Notes: generated from the letters alone by a model not told the origin. Numbered from the stretch's first letter, positions 8,457-17,449 are shown. The stretch: 64,000 bases of DNA from UBA7662 sp036787895 (GCA_036787895.1 DAIQOK010000015.1:19763-83762), one strand, 5' to 3'. Numbers and translations are program-made.

Positions 8457-9032
8457 ATGCGATATTTGATTTTAGTTTTTGTGATCGCTTTGAGCAGTTG
8501 TAATACGGCCAACTATGCGCCGGAAGCACTCCTAAGCGAACACGAAGCAGCTGCCTGGGTAAGGAAGCTGGCAGTTCATGTGGATACCCGTCCCAACGAC
8601 ATCAAGCCGGCAGACCGGTTTCAGGACCAATACAACGGCTATTACGACACCCTGGTTCGCAATCACCAAAGTCGGTTGGCTGCCTTTCACCGCGATGGCG
8701 AATTGTATTATTTTCTTTATGTCAAAAAGGACATTAAAAGTATGTACGAGCATTACCGCTATGTAGGTGGAATTTGTAAGCTGGATGAGCTTGGCAACAT
8801 CAGTTGGTTGGATCAGCGCTTTTATTCTCCTCGTTTGAGCAGTTCAGAAATGGAGCGAGGTCAGGAGTTGTTTAAGCGTTTGGTAGAGCAGGGAGATATT
8901 TCGGCCTATTACGGCAATTTTGATTATCTCGAATGGCCAGATGCTGACTTTGTTTATTCGCCCGAAAAGCGGGAATGGGTACTGCAGGATAGCTCACAGC
9001 TGCGTGGTATCGCGCCAATGATCAAAGAATAA
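8457..9032 (+). CDS. Hypothetical lipoprotein
   Basis: This protein has 191 residues from ATG 8457. The N-terminus MRYLILVFVIALSSCNTA is a textbook lipoprotein signal with lipobox LSSC, which is why this start is preferred over the ATG at 8406, which lies before the terminator hairpin of the preceding gene. The mature part is rich in Tyr and charged residues (VRNHQSRLAAFHRDGELYYFLYVKKDIKS) and shows no motif I recognise. It is followed 78 bp later by a membrane-bound HTH regulator on the same strand. Function unknown. Confidence 0.75.
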   Translation: MRYLILVFVIALSSCNTANYAPEALLSEHEAAAWVRKLAVHVDTRPNDIKPADRFQDQYNGYYDTLVRNHQSRLAAFHRDGELYYFLYVKKDIKSMYEHYRYVGGICKLDELGNISWLDQRFYSPRLSSSEMERGQELFKRLVEQGDISAYYGNFDYLEWPDADFVYSPEKREWVLQDSSQLRGIAPMIKE

Positions 9033-9110
9033 ACCGGCATTCTTACGCTTTTGGTGAGGGAGAACGCCTGAGTATCGACTAAGCTCTGTATATTCATATT
9101 TCCAAGCGTT

Positions 9111-10400
9111 ATGGAAAATCCCAGGGCATATCTTACGGCAAAGCTGTTATCGTTGTTCTGTTTGATGATCGGACTGTTGTTCGCCTCAAACGGGCTGGCG
9201 CAAACGGCTGCCTCGGCCGATGAAGAATACACCATACGGGAGATTGAACCATTGGAAATGGCAGAGTGGTTTGTACATGACCGCTGGCCAACGCAGTTTC
9301 TCGACCAAAAGTGGTGGATAGACGACAGCCGCAAACTGGAGTTTCAACCCGGCTTTCAATGGCTGGTGCCTGCTTATGATTCGCTACAAACGCTTTTAGA
9401 AAGCCTCGATCTGGCCAATTACGCCGGTGCAGGCTCTGTTTTTATCACCATGGCCAGGCTAAACCTGGTAAAGTCCTGTGAGCCATTCGACAAATTATTA
9501 ATCGCCTTGCATGCCCAGCAAGTGGGGCGATTTAGTTTGCTGGAGGAATGGCAATTGTATTGGACACTAGGCAGGTTATATACCCAAAAAGAAGATGCCG
9601 AGCTGAGTCTTTATTACTTGCTGCGGTCGCTTGAAGTAGCCAAAGAGTACGGCGGTCCATTTGCCATTATGCAAAGCGAATATGCCCTTTATCAGCGGGC
9701 TGAACTGCTCGACAAACGGCAGGAGTGGGAACACTACCGCAACTACCTCAAAGCACGTGATATGGTGCGGGCACGTTGGTTAAAAAATCAGCTGCGAACC
9801 GATTTGGCGGTGGGACCCCCCGATTTATCAGCTTCTCTTGTCGTTCAAAAGGCCCTTTTGGTTCCCGGCAGCAGTAGAAACAAGCTGAAATGGTGGCCTG
9901 CCATGCTCCTATTACTGGTGGTGGGTACGAGTTGGCTGGTGTACAATTACCAACAATACCTGAGTCAGCTGCTGTTTAAAGCCCCTGGTTTGGAGAAGTT
10001 GATGCCGTTCAGACAGGAGTTTATGAGTCAGCAGCAACAAACCGCTGAGGAAGAAACGGGAGACCCGCAGGAAGAAATTCCGGTGAATGAAGGGAAGCTG
10101 GATCAACTCAGCGCTTTGCATCTGATGAAGTTGCTAACCGAAGAAGACTGGAACCTGTTTTTGCTCGCCTTCGACGAAATTTATCCCGGTTTTCACTGGC
10201 GATTGCGGTTGAAAGTCAACGATATCAGTCCGGCTGAACTTCGCTTAATGTGCCTTATTCGGCTGCACCTGAATTCGCGTGAAATATCCCGTCGATTGGG
10301 AATTTCCCAGCAAAGTGTGAATATTGCCCGTTACCGACTTCGTCGGAAATTAGGACTGGAGCACCACGAAAGACTGGAAGAGTTTGTGCTTACGCTTTGA
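9111..10400 (+). CDS. Membrane-anchored HTH transcriptional regulator with helical sensor region
   Basis: The 429 residues show a signal or anchor segment (about 10-30), a helical repeat-like extracytoplasmic region (about 40-255, possibly TPR-like), one transmembrane segment (WWPAMLLLLVVGTSWLVYNY, about 262-282), and a cytoplasmic LuxR/GerE-like C-terminus (about 360-429). The HTH core is SREISRRLGISQQSVNIARY. This is the Bacteroidota one-component layout in which a periplasmic repeat domain is joined to a DNA-binding tail. It is convergent with an AraC-type gene, with two bases between the stops. The target genes are unknown; a shared circuit with the AraC protein is speculation. Confidence 0.82.
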   Translation: MENPRAYLTAKLLSLFCLMIGLLFASNGLAQTAASADEEYTIREIEPLEMAEWFVHDRWPTQFLDQKWWIDDSRKLEFQPGFQWLVPAYDSLQTLLESLDLANYAGAGSVFITMARLNLVKSCEPFDKLLIALHAQQVGRFSLLEEWQLYWTLGRLYTQKEDAELSLYYLLRSLEVAKEYGGPFAIMQSEYALYQRAELLDKRQEWEHYRNYLKARDMVRARWLKNQLRTDLAVGPPDLSASLVVQKALLVPGSSRNKLKWWPAMLLLLVVGTSWLVYNYQQYLSQLLFKAPGLEKLMPFRQEFMSQQQQTAEEETGDPQEEIPVNEGKLDQLSALHLMKLLTEEDWNLFLLAFDEIYPGFHWRLRLKVNDISPAELRLMCLIRLHLNSREISRRLGISQQSVNIARYRLRRKLGLEHHERLEEFVLTL

Positions 10401-10402
10401 AA

Positions 10403-11278
10403 TCAGGCAGAGCGTTTCTCACTTCGCATCAAATCGGATGGCCTCATTTTGAAACGCGACATAAATTTTACGCTGAAATAGGAAGAGCTGGCAAACCCGC
10501 TTTTTCGGCTGGCTTCCATGATGCTACAGTTAGTATTGGTAATGTACTGGTAAGCAAAAAGCAAGCGGTGTTCATTCAGATAAGCTTTGGGGCGCATGCC
10601 AGTGAGCTGCAAAGATTTGCGTTCCAGGGTGCTTATACTCAATCCTAATTCATTGGCTAAATCGTGGACACTCAGGTCGCTTTGGGTGAATTTTTCTTTG
10701 ATTATAGCATTCAGTGCGTGGAGAAAGTCATGTGTAGCCTCTGGTGCACGCAAAAGCCCATCGTGCAAACCGGCTTTGTTGAGTATACTTTGCTTCAACC
10801 TATCGTGAAATGCGGCAAAGGCGGTGAGCTGATTGCTGATATCCCGGGCATCCAGCTGCCGGTTGCAGCAGAAAAGTACGCCGAGTCCATAAGCCTTTTG
10901 CATTTGACTGGCCTCCATACCCGGTGAAAAAAGGAGCATGGGAAGCGGGGTGCCTTTGCTGCGGCTGTCTAAACTCCGCAACATGACCCAAAGATTTGAC
11001 TGCACGGTTTCGAGCATTATAACTACCTGTTCAAAGCTGTTAGATTGTAAAGCCAGCAGACCGGCAATGGGGTCGGTGACTACCTTGACATCAAACATTT
11101 TACTGAGCATCGCCATTAAATCGGCACTTGGTGGTATTTGGTCACAGACCAATAAAAGTGATCGCCGATAGCCTTCCTGGGGTGTCAGTTGGGTGGGTTG
11201 TTCAAACTGTAATTGGGCATCGAAGGGCAGACCTATTACACGAGCCTGGGCAGAACGATGGGTGGTGGATTTAGGCAT
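10403..11278 (-). CDS. AraC-family regulator with degenerate receiver-like domain
   Basis: The 291 residues have an N-terminal region (about 35-155) that reads like a response-regulator receiver (SLLLVCDQIPP ... EQVVIMLETVQ ... PLPMLLFSPG) but lacks the phosphorylatable Asp: the position after VVIM is Leu. The C-terminus (about 190-285) is an AraC/XylS double HTH, with VHDLANELGLSISTLERK and the second helix pair SIMEASRKSGFASSSYFS. It should therefore act as a DNA-binding protein whose input is not classical phosphotransfer. There is no adjacent histidine kinase. It is convergent with the membrane HTH gene. Confidence 0.82.
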   Translation of the reverse strand: MPKSTTHRSAQARVIGLPFDAQLQFEQPTQLTPQEGYRRSLLLVCDQIPPSADLMAMLSKMFDVKVVTDPIAGLLALQSNSFEQVVIMLETVQSNLWVMLRSLDSRSKGTPLPMLLFSPGMEASQMQKAYGLGVLFCCNRQLDARDISNQLTAFAAFHDRLKQSILNKAGLHDGLLRAPEATHDFLHALNAIIKEKFTQSDLSVHDLANELGLSISTLERKSLQLTGMRPKAYLNEHRLLFAYQYITNTNCSIMEASRKSGFASSSYFSVKFMSRFKMRPSDLMRSEKRSA

Positions 11279-11388
11279 GATTTAGTGTTTTCAGCAAATT
11301 CCAAGGTAGCCAGACCACACTGCAACCACTAATTTTACCACTATACAAAACGATATACATTTAAGCAAAAAACCCACTTTAAAGCGTT

Positions 11389-12384
11389 TTAAGCTGTATA
11401 CCATGTTTGTATGGCTTTGTCAACCACCTCCTGGGTGTTGTTTGGGAAGTTTTGGATGGGGGGAGCAGGCTTTAACAACCACTCCCGCAATTGGACCGAA
11501 AATCCGGCTTTGATTTCCCGAACAACACTAGCCCCCAGACGGGCGGCGGCTACCGCATTGGCATGTTGTTCGTATTGCCCCTTCATGGGTATGACCATAA
11601 TTTTTTTGCCCAGAAAAAGAGCCTCAGCCGGAGCCTCAAATCCACCCCCGGTCAAAACCGCCGAACAGCTGGCCAAGGCTTCCAAATATGCTGTATTACT
11701 TACCGGGCTAATCTGCACATTTTCTAGCTGATGAACCACGCGGGTATGCTTCGAAAAAAGCAACCAACGGTATTCAGCTAGTTGCTGAAAGTGCGCTACC
11801 AGCAAGTCATCGGCATAGGCGGGCAAATAAACCAGGATTGGCCCAGTTTGAGCGGGCCGAAGCTGCCTGACTTCTTCCCGGATCACAGGGGTGCTGATGC
11901 GCTGGTCGTAACATTCGAAATGAAAGCCGATATAATCGGTGATGGGCGCATAATGCCTAAGGATGAACTCCGCAAAAGGAGCGCGCATATAGTCGGGTCG
12001 TGGAGTTAATGAGCTGAGGAAAGCCGATTGGTGACTTAAGCCGTAGCACTTTTTGCCACGCAAACGACAAGCCCAGGCGCTAACCGGCTCGAAGTCGGTA
12101 ATGACCAAATCATAATCTTGCACGCGTAAACGATACAAATCGCGAAAAAACCGCCATGGCCGAAGTTTGGTGATGCTTGTCTTCAGATCGATGCCGCCTT
12201 TTTGACCAAAAATGAAACTCAGACCATAAAATTGATAGCGTACCGGCCAGGCCAGGCCAACATCACTTTGAATGCCGCTAATCAGTAGCTCAACTTCTCC
12301 ATGTTTTTGCAAACAAGGAATCACATCTCTTGCCCTACTCACATGACCGTTTCCGGTGCCTTGAATAGCATATAATATGCGCAT
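11389..12384 (-). CDS. MJ1255-type glycosyltransferase family protein (GT-B fold)
   Basis: This 331-residue protein opens MRILYAIQGTGNGHVSRA, the nucleotide-sugar transferase start of the TIGR00661/MJ1255-like family related to MurG and GT28. The C-terminal half has the UDP-sugar site TGGGFEAPAEALFLGKKIMV with a downstream QYEQHANA, the expected donor-binding motif. The acceptor is unknown. It is translationally coupled (TAATG overlap) to an upstream LpxH-like phosphatase, which suggests a lipid or cell-envelope glycoconjugate. No transmembrane segment is seen. Confidence 0.82.
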   Translation of the reverse strand: MRILYAIQGTGNGHVSRARDVIPCLQKHGEVELLISGIQSDVGLAWPVRYQFYGLSFIFGQKGGIDLKTSITKLRPWRFFRDLYRLRVQDYDLVITDFEPVSAWACRLRGKKCYGLSHQSAFLSSLTPRPDYMRAPFAEFILRHYAPITDYIGFHFECYDQRISTPVIREEVRQLRPAQTGPILVYLPAYADDLLVAHFQQLAEYRWLLFSKHTRVVHQLENVQISPVSNTAYLEALASCSAVLTGGGFEAPAEALFLGKKIMVIPMKGQYEQHANAVAAARLGASVVREIKAGFSVQLREWLLKPAPPIQNFPNNTQEVVDKAIQTWYTA

Positions 12385-13250
12385 TAACCTGCTTTGGCGT
12401 AATGTAGGAGGGTACTCAATAAGAGGGCTTCATCGAGCGAGGCATTTTCGAAAACCTCAAATATGCTTTTTTCATCGTGGAGCTCCTCCAAGGCAAAATC
12501 AAAGTGCTCCGTGGCTTGATGCTGATAAATCTGCCATTGTCCTTCATGGTATTCCAAACTGGTCAGGTTTTCAATCCAGTCGCCGGAATTGAGGTAGGTA
12601 GTTTGCCCTTTGGCATTTTCATAAGCCCTAATACTCGGCTGATGAATATGGCCGCAAACCACAAAACTATAACCATTGTCGATGGCGAGCTCGGCAGCGA
12701 CTTGTTCAAAATCGTTGATATACTTCACAGCCGATTTCACACTGTCTTTGATTTTTTTGGATAGGGAGATTTTGCCGCGACCCATTTTATCGGAGCACCA
12801 ATTGATGAAGCGGTTGAGCATGATCAAGGTATCGTAGCCAACAGCCCCTAATTTGGCCAGCCATTTTGAATAACGCATGGTAACATCGAAAACGTCGCCA
12901 TGAAAAAACCAGGCTTTTTTACCATCAAGTTCAATCAGGAGTTTGTCTTTCAGGTGGAAATTCCCCAATTGTAAGCCACTGAAACGGCGTAGAAGTTCGT
13001 CGTGATTGCCGGTGAGATAATAAATCGGTACGCCCTGACTCAGGAATTCAAAAATTTTCTTGACGACCAGCATGTGGGTTTTGGGCCAATATCTTTTGCG
13101 GAATTGCCATATATCTACGATGTCGCCATTCAGAATGATGAGTCCGGGGGTGATGCTGTTCAGATATTGCAGCAATTCGGTGGCATGACATCCGTACGTG
13201 CCCAGATGCACATCGGAAATGACCACCATGTCAACTTGACGTTTTTGCAT
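12384..13250 (-). CDS. LpxH-like metallophosphoesterase (UDP-2,3-diacylglucosamine diphosphatase family)
   Basis: The 288 residues carry the calcineurin-like motifs in order: VVISDVHLGTYG (about 9-20), NGDIVDIW (about 41-48), TGNHDELL, a GDVFD element and CGHIHQPS. These bind two metal ions. The family hydrolyses UDP-2,3-diacylglucosamine or related envelope pyrophosphates, but a better LpxH candidate lies at 37056-37805. This longer paralogue, coupled to a glycosyltransferase, more likely serves another lipid or glycan substrate. The C-terminal 50 residues are acidic and unique. Confidence 0.8.
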   Translation of the reverse strand: MQKRQVDMVVISDVHLGTYGCHATELLQYLNSITPGLIILNGDIVDIWQFRKRYWPKTHMLVVKKIFEFLSQGVPIYYLTGNHDELLRRFSGLQLGNFHLKDKLLIELDGKKAWFFHGDVFDVTMRYSKWLAKLGAVGYDTLIMLNRFINWCSDKMGRGKISLSKKIKDSVKSAVKYINDFEQVAAELAIDNGYSFVVCGHIHQPSIRAYENAKGQTTYLNSGDWIENLTSLEYHEGQWQIYQHQATEHFDFALEELHDEKSIFEVFENASLDEALLLSTLLHYAKAG

Positions 13251-13319
13251 GTCGGTGCTGGTTTGTACAAAACAACAGTACCGGTATGATATTGGGATGA
13301 AGGGGCTGTTATGCCTTTG

Positions 13320-13835
13320 TTACTTTCTGTCGGTTTGTAGCCGAAGTTCAGCGGCATAAGCCAGGAGCGCGTTTTCGCTTGCCACGACCACATTGGCACG
13401 GGCATAAGCGGCCTGTCGTTGCGTATATAAATTTTCGAGTCGCAGCCTGATATCGTCAGGATTTCGGCTGGGAAAGAACGGTCTTTCTCCGCGGGAGACG
13501 ATGAGGCGTTTCACTAACTCCTCGAGATGGATGTTGATCCAGATGACCCGTCCATGGGCAAGCATCCAGTCCATATTATCACCCCAGGCAGCGGCACCAC
13601 CTCCACAGCCTACCACCAGCTCGTGGCTGGCACCGGTTTCGCGCAGGCAGCTGGCTTCCAAGCCGCGAAAGGCAGCTTCGCCCTGTTGTTTGAAGATATC
13701 GGGTATGCGCTGATGGGCGCGCATCTCCACCAACTTATCTAAATCGGCATAACCCCAGCCCAGTTTTTTGGCGAAACGTTTGCCTGAGGTAGATTTGCCG
13801 GTGCCGGGCAGTCCTACTAGATAAATGCGGCTCAT
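13320..13835 (-). CDS. aroK: Shikimate kinase
   Basis: Phosphorylates shikimate in the aromatic amino-acid pathway. It has 171 residues, a normal length. MSRIYLVGLPGTGKSTSGKR carries the Walker A loop, DLDKLVE the Mg/shikimate Asp pair, FRGLEASCLRE the substrate Arg region, VVGCGGGAA the GGG shikimate motif, and RPFF the lid. ATG 13835 is chosen because it overlaps the upstream permease stop as ATGA; an ATG nine codons earlier is open but less likely. It is the last gene of a leftward operon. Confidence 0.94.
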   Translation of the reverse strand: MSRIYLVGLPGTGKSTSGKRFAKKLGWGYADLDKLVEMRAHQRIPDIFKQQGEAAFRGLEASCLRETGASHELVVGCGGGAAAWGDNMDWMLAHGRVIWINIHLEELVKRLIVSRGERPFFPSRNPDDIRLRLENLYTQRQAAYARANVVVASENALLAYAAELRLQTDRK

Positions 13836-14890
13836 TGTAAACGAATTCGAGGGTCGAGCCAAGCGTATATAAAGTCGACGAGTATGTTGATGACCACAAA
13901 GGCCACAGAAATAAACAAAACCGACCCCATGACCACCGGCATATCAAACTTCATCAAGGCATCTACGGTGACCTTACCCAAGCCTTTCCAACCGAAGATA
14001 AACTCCACGAAAACCGCACCGGCCAGCAAAGAAGCAAACCAACCTGAGATAGCTGTAACTACCGGCCCTAAGGCATTGCGCATCACATGCCGCCACAATA
14101 CCTGACGTTCCGACAAACCTTTGGCGCGGGCAGTTCGGATATAATCCATGCCCAAAACCTCGAGAAAAGTATTGCGGCTCAATTGAACGATAATGGCCAG
14201 TGGTCGCAATCCAAGTGTAAATGCCGGTAAAATCAGGTTTTCCCAGGCAATTTGCCTGCCCAGAAAAGGGTCGATATGGTACAAACTACCTGTCATGGAA
14301 AGGCCGGTCCAATCGTGCCAGAGATAACCGAACAGCCAGGCAACGACTATCGATGCAAAATAGCTCGGCACGGAAATGCCGATAATCGAGAGGAAGACAG
14401 CCAGTCTATCTACCCAACTTTGCGGGTACAAAGCAGCCAAGGCACCCAAAAACAGACCGATGATAGTAGCCATGACCATGGCTGCGAGGGCAAGAATAGC
14501 CGTACCCGGCAAAGCCCCGGCCAGTATTTCGTTCACGGTGGCTTTGCTTTGGTAGGAACGCCGGAGATAGGGAGTTTTGGCTACCAACCAACGCTCGTCA
14601 CCCAGAGGTATCAGCCTCTTGTAGTTGTACTTGTCAGCCGCTTCAGTGCTGTGTTGGTGTAAACTCAGCGGGCTGATGTCATTCAAGTAAAGGGCAAATT
14701 GTTTTGATTTGGGCTGATCGAGTCCCAATTCTTTGGTCACGGCCTCTAGGGAGGCAATGTCGCTGCGTTGACCGAGGGTCATTTGTGCGGCATCGCCGGG
14801 GAGGACATTGAACAGGAAAAATACAATGGTCACCACCCCGAAAAGCACCAGCAATCCGGATAAAAGCCTTTTCAGGAGGTAGCCCAGCAT
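13832..14890 (-). CDS. ABC transporter permease, DppB/OppB type
   Basis: The 352 residues contain a first transmembrane segment (LLSGLLVLFGVVTIVFFLF), a longer-than-usual extracytoplasmic stretch (about 60-125), then five more membrane segments. The inner-membrane EAA-like loop ends DYIRTARAKGLSERQVLWRHVMRNAL, the site that contacts the ATPase. The family moves di- or oligopeptides or nickel. No partner permease, ATPase or binding protein lies nearby, so its companions must be encoded elsewhere. It is packed between the DoxX gene (1 bp gap) and aroK (4 bp overlap). Confidence 0.9.
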   Translation of the reverse strand: MLGYLLKRLLSGLLVLFGVVTIVFFLFNVLPGDAAQMTLGQRSDIASLEAVTKELGLDQPKSKQFALYLNDISPLSLHQHSTEAADKYNYKRLIPLGDERWLVAKTPYLRRSYQSKATVNEILAGALPGTAILALAAMVMATIIGLFLGALAALYPQSWVDRLAVFLSIIGISVPSYFASIVVAWLFGYLWHDWTGLSMTGSLYHIDPFLGRQIAWENLILPAFTLGLRPLAIIVQLSRNTFLEVLGMDYIRTARAKGLSERQVLWRHVMRNALGPVVTAISGWFASLLAGAVFVEFIFGWKGLGKVTVDALMKFDMPVVMGSVLFISVAFVVINILVDFIYAWLDPRIRLQ

Positions 14891-14891
14891 A

Positions 14892-15998
14892 TTAATCGAG
14901 CAGCGCTTCGAGTTCGTTTTGGCCCGGCAGCGCTGTCGACGGCCACAAGCCCATTACCTTGCCTTTTTTCAAAACCATCAAACCCGGATTGGAGCGAACG
15001 ATGGTTTTTAAAGTAGTACCATCGGTGATGTAAAAAGGCAGCTTGTAGTTGTATTTGGCTTCAAAAGCGGTCAGTTGGTCGGCGGTTGATGCCGTTAGCA
15101 CAGCCGAACGGTATTCCTTCATATCTGCCCATTTCAGCAAGCCAAGCACTTCTTCCCAGGCCGAATGCCGACTTTTACTCAGGTCGTAAGCCACAAAAAT
15201 CACGGCTACCTCTGCCTGGAGATAGTCGTCGGTATACTCATCACCTTCAACTGTCGTAATCGTGAAATCGTGAATGGGCGGTGTATAGCCCTTTTTGATG
15301 AGCACGGTTTTGCGGTCCACAAACTCGGCTCCTTCGATATCCCAGGGTGCCTGATCGGTGGTATATTTTTTCACTTCGCCGTTCACCCGGTACATCCAAG
15401 TGTCTTCGTAAACATCCAAAGGCGCGTTTTCAGGAACGGCCATGGCCGCGGGGATATCGGTACCGACTTGATAAGCACGTAAATCCCACAATGGCAGGTA
15501 ATACCAGCTGTACAACATAAAGGCAATAATCGCCAACTTGAAGGCGCCAATTAATTTCCAGTCCGTTTTGGTCGAAAACAGCGGTTTAATTTGCTTCTGG
15601 CCGATAAACAGGCCAATGGTCATCACCAACAACACCACATCTTTGGTAAACGACTGCCAGGGGGTCATGTGGAGGAAATCACCAAAACAACCGCAATCGG
15701 TTACAACATTAAAGTAAGCCGACCAAAAGGTAAGAAAGGTAAAAAACACAATCATTAGGAGTAAAACCCATAAAACGAGCTTTTTGCGGGCACCGATGAG
15801 GAGTGAAAAACCAACCACCATTTCTACCAGGGTGATGAACATGGCGATTAGGGTGGCATAGGGTACAAAAATGTCAGTGCCGAATACGCCAAAATATTCT
15901 TCGAGTTTGTAGGCAAAACCGAGGGGGTCGTTGGCTTTAATGAAGCCGGAAAAGACGAAAAGTCCGCCGACGAGTAAACGAAGCAGGGTAGTAATCAT
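14892..15998 (-). CDS. DoxX-like membrane protein, BT_3928 family
   Basis: The 368 residues begin with a DoxX/MauE-like four-helix membrane domain (about 1-130: LLVGGLFVFSGFIKANDPLGFAYKLEEYF, conserved VTDCGCFGDF near 90). A fifth hydrophobic segment follows (about 160-180), then a soluble thioredoxin-fold-like tail (about 240-368, VAVIFVAYDLSKSRH). The pairing with a DUF1599 gene directly upstream (4-bp ATGA overlap) and divergent folP-cdaA recurs in Bacteroidota. Function is unproven; the MauE-like part suggests a redox or disulfide role. Confidence 0.88.
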   Translation of the reverse strand: MITTLLRLLVGGLFVFSGFIKANDPLGFAYKLEEYFGVFGTDIFVPYATLIAMFITLVEMVVGFSLLIGARKKLVLWVLLLMIVFFTFLTFWSAYFNVVTDCGCFGDFLHMTPWQSFTKDVVLLVMTIGLFIGQKQIKPLFSTKTDWKLIGAFKLAIIAFMLYSWYYLPLWDLRAYQVGTDIPAAMAVPENAPLDVYEDTWMYRVNGEVKKYTTDQAPWDIEGAEFVDRKTVLIKKGYTPPIHDFTITTVEGDEYTDDYLQAEVAVIFVAYDLSKSRHSAWEEVLGLLKWADMKEYRSAVLTASTADQLTAFEAKYNYKLPFYITDGTTLKTIVRSNPGLMVLKKGKVMGLWPSTALPGQNELEALLD

Positions 15999-16543
15999 TT
16001 TATATAACCTGATTTAATGAGTGCAAATACGGCATAATTGAGTATGTCGCGGTAGTTGGCATCAACCCCTTCGCTGACCAAGGTTTTGCCGGCATTGTCT
16101 TCGATTTGTTTGATACGCAACAATTTCATGAGGATGAGGTCGGTGAACGAAGAAATACGCATATCCCGCCATGCTTCGCCATAATCGTGGTTTTTGTCGA
16201 GCATGAGCTGTTTGGTATGCGCTACTTCTTTATCGTACAATGCAATTGCCTGGTCGGCAGGCAAGGAGGTATCGGTTGTGCTGCTGCCGAGTTCGAGCTG
16301 GATGAGGGCCATGAGGCAATAATTAATCATGGCTACAAACTCGCCATTCAGGTCGTCGGCGATTTTTTGGGTGCCTTTTTCTTCAATGCTGCGGATACGG
16401 CTGGCTTTGATGAAAATCTGATCGGTGAGCGAAGCCGTGCGTAAAATGCGCCAGGCAGTGCCATAATCGTGTGCTTTTTTGACAAATAATGCCCTGCATT
16501 GGGCAATAACCTGGTCGAACTCAGTAGCGGTTTGGGGATTCAA
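15995..16543 (-). CDS. DUF1599 domain protein
   Basis: The 182 residues contain two copies of the DUF1599 unit, each with a KKAHDYGTAWR or KNHDYGEAWR core and a following TDQIFIKASRIRSIE or TDLILMKLLRIKQIE helix. The reading frame stays open upstream to 16759, but that part is antisense to folP. TTG 16543 gives MNPQTATEFDQVIAQCRALF, which agrees with the family's N-terminus and length, so I place the start there. A possible -7 box TATTTTTG lies at 16617-16610. Function unknown. Confidence 0.82.
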   Translation of the reverse strand: MNPQTATEFDQVIAQCRALFVKKAHDYGTAWRILRTASLTDQIFIKASRIRSIEEKGTQKIADDLNGEFVAMINYCLMALIQLELGSSTTDTSLPADQAIALYDKEVAHTKQLMLDKNHDYGEAWRDMRISSFTDLILMKLLRIKQIEDNAGKTLVSEGVDANYRDILNYAVFALIKSGYIK

Positions 16544-16564
16544 GCGGGAATAGATTAACTTCGG

Positions 16565-17449
16565 GTGGTAAAAACGCCTTTTTTGCAGCTTAAAGATACG
16601 GTCTTCGGACAAAAATACACGCTCAACTGTAGCGGTCGGCTCATCGATTTGCGGGAAGCTCGCGTGATGGGCATACTCAATCTTACGCCCGACAGCTTTT
16701 ATGGTGGCAGTCGGCTGGAAGGCCATGCACTTTCGGCGGTGGTTGCTAAAGCCGGTCAAATGCTGGCAGAGGGTGCCACTTTCCTCGATATTGGAGGTTA
16801 TTCTACCCGTCCAGGGGCCAAAGAAATCTCCCCAGAAACTGAACAGGAACGTGTGTTGCCTGCCATTACCACCATCTTGGAAAGTTATCCGGAGGCCTTA
16901 ATTTCTATCGACACATTTCGTTCGGAAGTAGCCCGGGCAGCTGTCGGTGCCGGTGCCTGTATGGTGAACGACGTCTCAGGCGGCCAACTCGACCCGGCTA
17001 TGTTTGCTACCGTTGCCGAATTAGGCATACCTTATATTGGAATGCATATGCGGGGTACGCCGGCCACCATGACCAGTTTGACTCAATACGACGACTTGAT
17101 TACCGATATCTACCGGGAATTGGTAGAAATGGCCGTAAAATTGAATCGTTTGGGCGTAAAAGACGTCATACTCGACCCAGGATTTGGCTTTGCCAAAGAG
17201 GTAGAACAGAATTTCAAATTATTGAAGGAGCTTGAACACTTTACCCTGGCGGGCTATCCGTTATTGGTGGGTGTATCGCGCAAATCGATGATTTATAAAA
17301 CCCTTGGCACTACGCCTGAAGAGGCGCTGAATGGTAGCAGCATTTTGCATGCCTGGGCGCTGGAACGTGGCGCGCGTATATTGCGGGTACATGATGTGAA
17401 ACCGGCCATGGAGGCCATTCAACTTTGGAAACGTCTTGAAACTGTTTGA
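16565..17449 (+). CDS. folP: Dihydropteroate synthase
   Basis: Condenses p-aminobenzoate with dihydropterin pyrophosphate in folate synthesis. The TIM-barrel motifs are VMGILNLTPDSFYGG (about 37), GATFLDIGGYSTRPGA, ISIDTFRSEVA, MVNDVSGG, VILDPGFGFAK and PLLVGVSRKS. The start is uncertain: GTG 16565 gives 294 residues; TTG 16583 would be six codons shorter. It is divergent from DUF1599 with only 21 bp between starts, and it overlaps cdaA by 14 bp. Confidence 0.94.
   Translation: MVKTPFLQLKDTVFGQKYTLNCSGRLIDLREARVMGILNLTPDSFYGGSRLEGHALSAVVAKAGQMLAEGATFLDIGGYSTRPGAKEISPETEQERVLPAITTILESYPEALISIDTFRSEVARAAVGAGACMVNDVSGGQLDPAMFATVAELGIPYIGMHMRGTPATMTSLTQYDDLITDIYRELVEMAVKLNRLGVKDVILDPGFGFAKEVEQNFKLLKELEHFTLAGYPLLVGVSRKSMIYKTLGTTPEEALNGSSILHAWALERGARILRVHDVKPAMEAIQLWKRLETV

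Noticed and set aside
16544..16759. Longer DUF1599 protein of 254 residues
   Set aside because: The extra 72 residues are antisense to folP and do not resemble the family; TTG 16543 gives the expected N-terminus.
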